Below are positions 51,701-63,700 of a DNA stretch of 64,000 nucleotides, piece by piece (positions within the stretch are counted from its first letter, which is position 1; every line of letters starts with the position of its first letter). A program made the position numbers and the translations under genes. The notes beneath the pieces were generated by a model. It ran no database searches. It was not told the origin of the DNA and worked only from the letters and a program-made list of their open reading frames with translations. The DNA comes from Tachypleus tridentatus (lineage: Eukaryota > Arthropoda > Merostomata > Xiphosura > Limulidae), in NCBI RefSeq assembly GCF_004210375.1, contig NC_134825.1:2852001-2916000 (forward strand). Reading direction: 5' to 3'.

Positions 51701-54700
51701 TTACTCATCTAAAGGTGCTGTACTTCTCTAGCTGTTTATGACATTCTTATTTACTCATCTGAGGGTGCTGTACTTCTCTAGCTGTTTATGACATTCTTAT
51801 TTACTCATTGAAAGGTGCTGTACTTCTCTATCTGTTTATGACATTCTTATTTACTCATTTGAGGGTGCTGTACTTCTCTAGCTGTTTATGACATTCTTAT
51901 TTACTAATCTAAAGGTGCTGTACTTCTCTAGCTGTTTATGACATTGTTATTTACATGTGCAATACTTCTCTTTCTGTTTATTATATAAAAGTGGAAGATA
52001 ACTATGATATCTAATTTTAATTTTTTAGATGAGTATTTAACATATAAGTAATAATTTTTGAGAAATAACTTTCAGTTATAAGCAGCATGGAGTTTAAATC
52101 TTCTATATTTCATGTCTCATTGTTGGTTGTATTTTTCTATCAACCTCCATACTGTTATTCATATAGGTATTTTCTGTATAACTATTTTTACCACCTACAT
52201 TTATAAACTATTACTTTCACATTTCATGTTCAGTACTTGCATGTCTGTGTATGACACTTCCATGTTGTTAAGTGATCGGTAACTAACTAATTTTTGCATA
52301 TAATTTTACTGAATCAACATCTTTTAATTTTTTTACTCATTACTGCCACACATTCAAGTGTTCAGAGTGTATTACTTGTTTTCAAAACTCCCACCACTTC
52401 AACTGTTGTTTATGTAATTCATTTATCTTTTGTAATTTTTTTCACTGCTCTTAACTCCATGTATTTTTCAGTATTGTGTTTGATATTCCACTAAATTCAT
52501 TTTAAGAGTTTGAGATACAGTACTGTGCAAAAGTGTTAGGACAAATCCCAAAATTAGATTTCAGGCTGCTTTAAAAGAATAATAGAAGATAAGTCACAGC
52601 TAAAACATCCAAATTTCTTTAATCTTAAATTTTATACAGAAACTCACTGGGCTTGAGTTCAACAAGCAGTTAATATTTTGTGTGCCCCCCTTTTGTTTTA
52701 ATAACTGCAGACAATCTTTTGGACATTGTTATTGTGTGCCCCCTTTTGTTTTAATAACTGCAGACAATCTTTTGGACATTGTTATTGTGTGCCCCCCTTT
52801 TGTTTTAATAACTGCAGACAATCTTTTGGACATTGTTATTGTGTGCCCCCCTTTTGTTTTAATAACTGCAGACAATCTTTTGGACATTGTTACAATATTT
52901 TGAATCAGTGCTCTTTGGGATGCTCCTCCAAATACACTACCATAGTTTCTTTGGAAATAACTTTTGATTTTTCAAGTTTTTGATCTACCAATACCCATAT
53001 CTGCTCAATTGGGTTGAAATTGGAGCTCTGTGGATGTCATGGTGTTTTTTGAATGACTCCAGCAACTTTCTATGTAATTTCTATATAGATTTGATGTGTG
53101 TTTTGGGTCATTATCTTCCTGATAGTTAAATCTTTTGCTAATAACATTCAAAGCCCTGGATATGTCGTAATAGATCAGTATCAAATGGTACTTGTGCTGT
53201 TCCATCTATTTTGTACATATATCCATTCTCATTGAGTTTCTTTGATACTGTATATCATGGTACATTTCTGTATTTTTATACATGGTTGTTTATCTAATGC
53301 TTGAGATCAGTGACAGTGTTGTATCCTGAAGGCTGTATAAACAACAATACTTAACATCAGTATCAGAGTTTGTGTTCTGCCTGTTTCTTTCCTATTTTCA
53401 GATTTACCTGTCTTGGTCTTGACAGTGTTTGGGGAGCATTTCAAGTCTGCAGAAATTTGTCAGAGTCCAACCAGTATCACATAAAGGTTTTATGTGAATT
53501 TTCTACTCTGCTGAGAATCTATACACTTTTTGGGCCAAGGCATGACCACAGAACTCAACAGTGTTATAAACACTGTTTTTATCAAGGTTTATTTATGGAG
53601 TACTATTAAATTGATTTCTTCAAGCATATACTGGTACTATATTCTAACATTTTTGTATAGTTAAGATGCTGCATAGGGTACCATGACAGTTATTTCTGGC
53701 CCTAAATTTGATCAGTATTTTCATTTAAACAGAACCCTCATGACATGCCCTTGGTACAAGTATATGGGAGTTGTAAAAAAAACAAGTATTTTTATCCTGG
53801 TTTATTCAACAGGAATCAATGAAGCATTACTGTAGTGTTTAAATTTAAAATTCTGAGATGTAATAAAATAATTAACTCTACAGAAGAGAAAGAATGGCAA
53901 AATATTCTCTTGTATTAATACTTTTGCACAGTACTGTATATTAGAAATAAAACATGCTTGTTTAACACTGTGAATATAAATCCACATTATTACATATGTG
54001 ACAAATTATCATGTAGTTTTAAGTCTATAGAAATAATGTTCTTCTTCAAGTGTTGAGGAATTCCTAAACTCAGACATTCTGTTTGTACAGTTATAGTTAC
54101 TTGTGATTTGTAACTGAATTGGTAAAAATATCAATCGTATTTTCTTTCAAGAGTTAAATTCCTTTCCTGATGAACATCCACAAGAAATGCATGTCATGGA
54201 AGGTTCCCCTTTAACCCTAGATTGTAATCCTCCAACTGGATATCCAAAACCAACTATTTTCTGGATCATACAGTCATTCAGTGGATCCCTTCGAAGTATT
54301 AACAAGTGAGTTATTTTAAAATGACTTTTTCTCTAATATTCCCATTATAAATTTAATGAGATGTATTTGTCATTCAACCCCAGATTTAGTCTATTAATTA
54401 ACTGGTTTTCCTTTATTCTTAACTGCTGATTATTGTCAGCCCTAACCAAGATTTTAAAATTGTCCTTATTCATGGTCTTGTTTCAGTAAGTGTTTCTTAA
54501 TGGTGAATACAATGTGGATATTAAATTTGTTTTTTAACATCCTAGTGGTAGAACTTATGCAAATTAAATTACATGTAAGACTCCTATATTCGTGTCCTAC
54601 ATTTGGTGTTTTATAAACTAATTACTGATATTCACGTGTAAAACAACATTGTATTCAACACACTGAATACACACTGGATGAAGTAGCAAGAACCCTTTTA

Positions 54701-57700
54701 TTTAAGCAATCATAGATAACATGATTTATAGTATTTGTCATAGAAGCATCTTTATTAGGAAGTCCTTAATATTTTCTATCTTTTTGAAAAATAATTTGTG
54801 TTTACTAGTTAACTCATGTGCTCAGTGAACAACTATTTTCCTCAAGGTTCTCCTGCAAGATAATAATATAGAACTTTTAAACTTTAAATATAATTCTGTT
54901 TCCATTACTGATATAAAGAGGTAAGGTTAAAAAAAGTGTGTTTGTATTTAGCAGTGAATTTGATTAAGGTAGTTTAAAAAATGCTGAAAATGTTCAGACT
55001 TGCTAAAGATGATAAAATTTTTATACTACAATATACTTACATAAAGTGTAGAGAACAGTCCCCAATGGTAAAGAAACATTTGTAGGTGATGGTAGTAGCC
55101 ATGACACTATAACAACCCTATAAAGTAGGTCATAGTTCTGAAATGGTACTACCTCATCTTGGTAGTAGTCATAACACTATAACAACCCTATAAAGCAGGT
55201 CATAGTTCTGAAATGGTACTACCTCATCTTGGTAGTAGCCATGACACTATAACAACCCTATAAAGTAGGTCATAGTTCTGAAATGGTACTACCTCATCTT
55301 GGTAGTAGCCATAACACTATAACAACCCTATAAAGTAGGCCATAGTTCTGAAATGGTACTACCTCATCTTGGTAGTAGTCATGACACTATAACAACCCTA
55401 TAAAGTAGGCCATAGTTCTGAAATGGTACTACCTCATCTTGGTAGTAGCCATGACACTATAACAACCCTATAAAGTAGACCATAGTTCTGAAATGGTACT
55501 ACCTCATCTTGGTAGTAGCCATGACACTATAACAACCCTATAAAGTAGGCCATAGTTCTGAAATGGTACTACATCATCTTGGTAGTAGTCATAACACTAT
55601 AACAACCCTATAAAGTAGGTGATAGTTCTGAAATGGTACTACCTCATCTTGGTAGTAGTCATAACACTATAACAACCCTATAAAGTAGGTGATAGTTCTG
55701 AAATGGTACTACCTCATCTTGGTAGTAGTCATAACACTATAACAACCCTATAAAGTAGGTCATAGTTCTGAAATGGTACTACCTCATCTTGGTAGTAGCC
55801 ATGACACTATAACAACCCTATAAAGTAGGTCATAGTTCTGAAATGGTACTACCTCATCTTGGTAGTAGTCATAACACTATAACAACCCTATAAAGTAGGT
55901 CATAGTTCTGAAATGGTACTACCTCATCTTGGTAGTAGTCATAACACTATAACAACCCTATAAAGTAGGTCATAGTTCTGAAATGGTACTACCTCATCTT
56001 GGTAGTAGTCATAACACTATAACAACCCTATAAAGTAGGTGATAGTTCTGAAATGGTACTACCTCATCTTGGTAGTAGCCATGACACTATAACAACCCTA
56101 TAAAGTAGGTCATAGTTCTGAAATGGTACTACCTCATCTTGGTAGTAGTCATAACACTATAACAACCCTATAAAGTAGGTCATAGTTCTGAAATGGTACT
56201 ACCTCATCTTGGTAGTAGTCATAACACTATAACAACCCTATAAAGTAGGTGATAGTTCTGAAATGGTACTACCTCATCTTGGTAGTAGTCATAACACTAT
56301 AACAACCCTATAAAGTAGGTCATAGTTCTGAAATGGTACTACCTCATCTTGGTAGTAGCCATGACACTATAACAACCCTATAAAGTAGGTCATAGTTCTG
56401 AAATGGTACTACCTCATCTTGGTAGTAGTCATAACACTATAACAACCCTATAAAGTAGGTCATAGTTCTGAAATGGTGCTACCTCATCTTGGTAGTAGCC
56501 ATGACACTATAACAACCCTATAAAGTAGGTCATAGTTCTGAAATGATACTACCTTATCTTGGTAGTAGCCATGACACTAGAACAACCCTATAAAGTAGGT
56601 CATAGTTCTGAAATGGTACTACCTCATCTTGGTAGTAGCCATGACACTATAACAACCCTATAAAGTAGGCCATAGTTCTGAAATGGTACTACCTCATCTT
56701 GGTAGTAGTCATAACACTATAACAACCCTATAAAGTAGGTGATAGTTCTGAAATGGTACTACCTCATCTTGGTAGTAGTCATAACACTATAACAACCCTA
56801 TAAAGTAGGTCATAGTTCTGAAATGGTACTACCTCATCTTGGTAGTAGCCATGACACTATAACAACCCTATAAAGTAGGTCATAGTTCTGAAATGGTACT
56901 ACCTCATCTTGGTAGTAGCCATGACACTATAACAACCCTATAAAGTAGGTCATAGTTCTGAAATGGTACTACCTCATCTTGGTAGTAGTCATAACACTAT
57001 AACAACCCTATAAAGTAGGTCATAGTTCTGAAATGGTACTACCTCATCTTGGTAGTAGTCATAACACTATAACAACCCTATAAAGTAGGTCATAGTTCTG
57101 AAATGGTACTACCTCATCTTGGTAGTAGTCATAACACTATAACAACCCTATAAAGTAGGTCATAGTTCTGAAATGGTACTACCTCATCTTGGTAGTAGCC
57201 ATGACACTATAACAACCCTATAAAGTAGGTCATAGTTCTGAAATGGTACTACCTCATCTTGGTAGTAGTCATAACACTATAACAACCCTATAAAGTAGGT
57301 CATAGTTCTGAAATGGTACTACCTCATCTTGGTAGTAGCCATGACACTAGAACAACCCTATAAAGTAGGTCATAGTTCTGAAATGGTACTACCTCATCTT
57401 GGTAGTAGCCATGACACTATAACAACCCTATAAAGTAGGTCATAGTTCTGAAATGGTACTACCTCATCTTGGTAGTAGCCATGACACTATAACAACCCTA
57501 TAAAGTAGGCCATAGTTCTGAAATGGTACTACCTCATCTTGGTAGTAGTCATAACACTATAACAACCCTATAAAGTAGGTCATAGTTCTGAAATGGTACT
57601 ACCTCATCTTGGTAGTAGCCATGACACTATAACAACCCTATAAAGTAGGCCATAGTTCTGAAATGGCACTACCTCATCTTGGTAGTAGTCATAACACTAT

Positions 57701-60700
57701 AACAACCCTATAAAGTAGGTCATAGTTCTGAAATGGCACTACCTCATCTTGGTAGTAGTCATAACACTATAACAACCCTATAAAGTAGGTCATAGTTCTG
57801 AAATGGTACTACCTCATCTTGGTAGTAGTCATAACACTATAACAACCATATAAAGTGGGTGATAGTTCTGAAATGGTACTACCTCATCTTGGTAGTAGTC
57901 ATAACACTATAACAACCCTATAAAGTAGGTCATAGTTCTGAAATGGTACTACCTCATCTTGGTAGTAGTCATAACACTATAACAACCCTATAAAGTAGGT
58001 CATAGTTCTGAAATGGTACTACCTCATCTTGGTAGTAGTCATAACACTATAACAACCCTATAAGGTAGGTCATAGTTCTGAAATGGTACTACCTCATCTA
58101 GGTAGTAGCCATGACACTATAACAACCCTATAAAGTAGGTCATAGTTCTGAAATGGTACTACCTTATCTAGGTAGTAGCCATGACACTATAACAACCCTA
58201 TAAAGTAGGTCATAGTTCTGAAATGGTACTACCTCTTCTAGGTAGTAGCCATGACACTATAACAACCCTATAAAGTAGGTCATAGTTCTGAAATGGTACT
58301 ACCTCTTCTAGGTAGTAGCCATGACACTATAACAACCCTATAAAGTGGGTCATAGTTCTGAAATGGTACTACCTCATCTTGGTAGTAGCCATGACACTAT
58401 AACAACCCTATAAAGTGGGTCATAGTTCTGAAATGGTACTACCTCATCTTATCCAAAACTATCTTGAACATGGTTGACCCTCTTAACATTGCTAAAATTT
58501 TATCCTAATAGTCCACCAGTCTTTCACACCCCTTTAGTTTCATGCCATTTTAGAATATGCTGTACATGTGACTACTTTCCACCAGTCATACTGTGCCATC
58601 TGTGCTGGTGCAAGTAGCTCTCTACTATTCTAGCAAAATCTTCACTTTCTCGATAGACATTCTTGTTCACCATGTGACTACAAAGTTTTGATTTAGTGCT
58701 TAATCACAAAGTTACAACTTCATATTTTTAATTTTCATGTTTTGATTTTCATTGTTTCTACTTGTTTGTTTTAAAAATATTTCTGAATTCTAAATTGTTT
58801 ATATGAGTTTAAAATTTAATATGGTTGATAATGAATTTCCTGCAGTAGTAGACAATGCTTCTGATACTAGTCTCAGATCTTGGGGTCAATGATTTTTGTT
58901 GGGGTAACACAATCTTAATTTGTGGGGAGATCAGGTCCTACTTTTACCCCACATTTTCTTCCTTTTTACTTAACAATTTTTGGTAACTACTGTGTAGAGA
59001 TTTCTTTATACAGTATTTTCCACCTGTTACCACGGTACCATGTAATCTGTTGAGTTAGATATTGTGGCTTTTCTCAAGAGATTAGTGGTAAGTTTTTCAG
59101 TGTGTATTTCTCACTCCATATTGGTATATCCATGTTCAGTAAATTTATGTGAACTTGTGTGGATGGACTTAATTTCTGCACTGGATAATTTAGGTCTTTC
59201 ATGTTTTCTCTTCTTGATACTTGGTAAGTTAGATTTTTATTCTTCTTTTACCATGTAGGTTACTTTAGTTTAAACTTGGATTTATAGTTTAATTATTACC
59301 TTAGTGGTGTTTAATTCTTGGTATATATACTGGTTTTACATGATCTTTACTGTTTGGGTAATTGTAACTGAAGGTGTGGATATGTTATTTTTACTCATTC
59401 TGTTATTTAGCTCCCAAGTTCCTGTTTTTTTAATACTAGTCACATCTAATTAGGGCTAAGATTTGAGTCAAAATTTGTTATTTTTAATTTGGTGTCTTTT
59501 TATTCTCATGTTCTTCATGGTGGGATTTACTTTTGTACTCTTTATATTGTAGATTCTTTGGATGGACTTGTATGATAGATATTGAAGTGTTTTTTATCTT
59601 CTAAGTTTTTTAGTGGTTTTGTACTTTAGGTGTTGCTTTTTGTTTTATGTTTTTGGTCGACTTTCACAGTTTTGCAGGTTTTTATGTATTTTGTAGACTA
59701 CACACTTGTGTTGTGTTGGCTGGTTTGTAATGAGTACTTTCTCTAACTATATTTAGTTTTTATCTCTTTGGCTGCACTTCACCACAGTTCCATGGGTTCT
59801 AAGGTTTCTGTCTGTAGGTTTCTGCCTTCATTTCTTCTTCCCTTCTATCCACTTCCCGAATCTACTTTCCTCCTCCTTGAGATTGTGCCTTGTCCAGTTA
59901 TCTTGCATATTCTGTTCACGACCCCCTCTACAAAGGAGATGTCAATCAAGTGGTGCTCGCCAAACTAGGATTTAAGTACCGTCTATTTGTTTTCTCCAAA
60001 AACACTGGATATTGGAGACCCATTATAGATATGTCCAAGCTGTATACCTATCTGGAGACACCTCACTTCACCATGGAGTCCTTCCTCACTTCATTGGTTT
60101 TTATTCCCAGACTATGAAGCTCAATGTTAATTCATATTCCAGTTGCTCCAGTGTCATGTTGTTTTCTTTCTGATCATCCATGAGGATTCTGTCTTCCAGT
60201 TCTGGGAGCTGCTGTTTGGTTTTTCTTTAGCTCTGTATGTGTTTTGTTAAGAATTAAGCTTTTTGCACGTTATCTTCACATCCTGGTCTTTGGACTCACT
60301 ATTAAATGGACAGCTAGTTACTTCTCACCTCTTCCCATGCTTAGTAAGTTACATAAATCTGCTTCTTCAAGAAGCTGCTCAGGTGGAGTTTTTTATCAAG
60401 CTGGAGAAGTTGTTTACTATCACCATGCAGTATCTTATTCATTTGAGGGTTCTCCTTGATTATTCACTCTGTGGGATATGGAGCAGACAGTCCTGAAGGT
60501 CCTACCTTCTCCTTCTTTCTCTGCATGAGAGTTTTATCTCTTTTTTGGGGATGTAATTTTCCTTTGAAGGTATCATTCCCTTTGGTCGGCAGCACGTGCA
60601 TTAGGTGCTTCTTGACCAGTGGTACTTCAACCACAATCCTAGGGAACATCCCATTGCCCTTGCTTGGTGGCATGAAAGAGACTTGACCATTGTGGGGGTT

Positions 60701-63700
60701 CCCATTCCTCTGCCTTGTCTTGAGTATCACCTTTCCACATATGCTTCCATGGTGGATTGGGGAATGACTTTTCTCTATTCCCAAGAGATTTCAGATCAGC
60801 TGGTAGGAGTCTACTCTTCATGTTCACATTCCAGAACCTTTGGCAGTTTATTAGGATCTGTATCATTTTCTCCCGCTTCTATGAAAGCAGATGATTATGG
60901 TTCTTTCTGACAATTCCACTGTCATCAGCTATATTACCAAGCTAGTAGAAATGTAGTCAATATTTCTATGTTTTCAGACTCTGGATTTCCTGTACTAGGC
61001 CAGTGACCACATATGCTTGTTTTGTTATGTCATGTTCCCAGAATTATGAATCTCATTGTGGCCTACTGCTGTTCCTGTCCCAACCAGGTTCTGCCCACAG
61101 AGTGGTCAGTTTGTCCTCTGTTATTTCTGTGGGTGTGTTCTCAGCTAAGAAAAGTGTGCACAAGCATGCACACACAAACCAAATTGTAGATTATAATTCA
61201 AACTTTAATATTGTATATAAGTTCATTTCTTAACTTAAAAGTAAATGTTAAAAGAACACACCTAAATATAGAGTAAAATGGTATGTTTAATGCTGCACTG
61301 TTTGAAAGTTAGATGTTTTTGATGTCAAAATACTAAGTCTATAGTTTCTTAAAAATTAGGAAGTTAAATTACTAATATTATCAAGCTAAAATATAAAATA
61401 AGAAACTTGTGTCTTTTTATTTTGCTGAGATATGGCTTGTGTACTGAACCAAACACAGTGGCCCTGTTCATCTCTTTCTGTTTTTAGAAACAGTCACTTA
61501 CATACACTTACTTAAACATGTGACATGTGAGTAACCAATCAACAGCTTAAAATGTCCCATAGTGGTTTTATCAGCCATTTTAATCTGTGAAAAAGCTACA
61601 ATGTCCTTTAAAACCAAGATTACAAGAAGGTAAGTTGTATCTGTCATCTGCTTGAAGTTTCTTATTTTTTTAAACTTAAACACATCTTAGTAAGTAAGCT
61701 TAATAAATTAAGTAAAATTCTATTGGATCAGTACAGTTATTTATAATTTTTCGGTTATTCAACTGTATATATCCTCCACGTGCAAAATTTTAAAAGGCTT
61801 AGCAATCTATGTCCAGCAGTGACCAAGTTCAAAGGTTGTAGCTAGAAGAGGTAATTGTTTGCTTACTTCTTTATTTATGGATTTGTATTTTAATAAAAAT
61901 AATTTTTAGTAATTTATTTCTAAATAGTAATAATCTGTATACATATCTAATGTATAATAATTGAAATGTAACTGTATAGTTTTTTTACAAAATATTAGTC
62001 CACTAAAATGCAGCCAAGGCAGAGAAAACTAAAGATCAGTTTTATATATAGGATATGTAATATGAGTGCACATATGCTGTGTCAATGTAAGTTATGTAAT
62101 GTTAGTTAGGCATAACTGGAAGGTCAATGTAATAATAAAGTATATATAATTATATAGCATTATGAGACTCGTATCTTATACTGAATCTGTTTCATAAATA
62201 TATAGCATTATGAGACTCATATCTTATATTGAGTCTGTTTCATAAATATATAGCATTATGAGACTCGTATCTTATACTGAGTCTGTTTCATAAATATATA
62301 GCATTATGAGACTCGTATCTTATACTGAGTCTGTTTCATAAATGTATAGCATTATGAGACTCGTATCTTATACTGAGTCTGTTTCATAAATGTATAGCAT
62401 TATGAGACTCGTATCTTATACTGAGTCTGTTTCATAAATGTATAGCATTATGAGACTCGTATCTTATACTGAGTCTGTTTCATAAATATATAGCATTATG
62501 AGACTCGTATCTTATACTGAGTCTGTTTCTTAAATGTATAGCATTATGAGACTCGTATCTTATACTGAGTCTGTTTCTTAAATGTATAGCATTATGAGAC
62601 TCGTATCTTATACTGAGTCTGTTTCTTAAATGTATAGCATTATGAGACTCGTATCTTATACTGAGTCTGTTTCATAAATGTATAGCATTATGAGACTCGT
62701 ATCTTATACTGAGTCTGTTTCATAAATGTATAGCATTATGAGACTCGTATCTTATACTGAGTCTGTTTCATAAATGTATAGCATTATGAGACTCGTATCT
62801 TATACTGAGTCTGTTTCATAAATGTATAGCATTATGAGACTCGTATCTTATACTGAGTCTGTTTCATAAATGTATAGCATTATGAGACTCGTATCTTATA
62901 CTGAGTCTGTTTCATAAATGTATAGCATTATGAGACTCGTATCTTATACTGAGTTTGTTGCAAAAGGGTTAAGTGCTTGGGTTCATCAACTCGTACCTGC
63001 CAATTCGCGAAAATGATGATTGTGCTGGAATAATAGAGGGAGCTACCTGCACTAGCATGGATGTTGCAGTGCGATTGGTGCAGAGCAGTTGCATAATCAG
63101 CACTTGTTCTGAAATAAGTGAAAATAAAAAGGTATAAAAGACTGGTGCGCCATTAGCAATAAAAACCTAGCATTGTTTAGAGGGCTAACTAAGAATGAGA
63201 TAGTTTTGGGTGAGGGGAGATAAGTACACATTGAAAATCCATATTCATTGTAAGAAAGTGTTAATGTTTTACTACTAAACACAAAGTGAGATTCCATAAC
63301 TCATGAAAGACATTTTGTGAAATGTCACTTGGTTGTTATGGTACAGTGTGGTTTAGAGAGAATTTTAAAATCTTGTCCGAGGCTGAAATAGAACAACAGT
63401 TAAAAATAAAGGAATGTTTATTAATTAATATACTCAAACTAGAGTTAAATTAAACCTTATTATTGTGGAGTATTGTGTCAAAATGTACTATGTACATGCA
63501 AGTTAAATATTGTGTTTGTGTTGTGGAAACTGTCTTACATGTTTAGGCAGCAAGAAAAATATCAAAATATAACAATCTATTGATACATGTATTTTTTGTC
63601 TGTTGTGGTGAGAAATATGTTGTACGTCTGTTACTTGTGGTCAGGGTTGGCTTGTGTGCCTGTGTCTTGTGGTCAGGGTTGACTTGAGTGAAGTTATTTT

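Noticed and set aside
52682..52983. ORFs with repeated 'CPPFVLITADNLLDIV' or 'CFNNCRQSFGHCYCVPPF'
   Set aside because: These are the wrong strand of a decayed Tc1 transposase end amplified as a 54-bp array.
62153..62955. CRISPR-like array of regular repeats
   Set aside because: The units are directly abutting tandem repeats without unique spacers, in eukaryotic intron DNA. The same holds for all other arrays.
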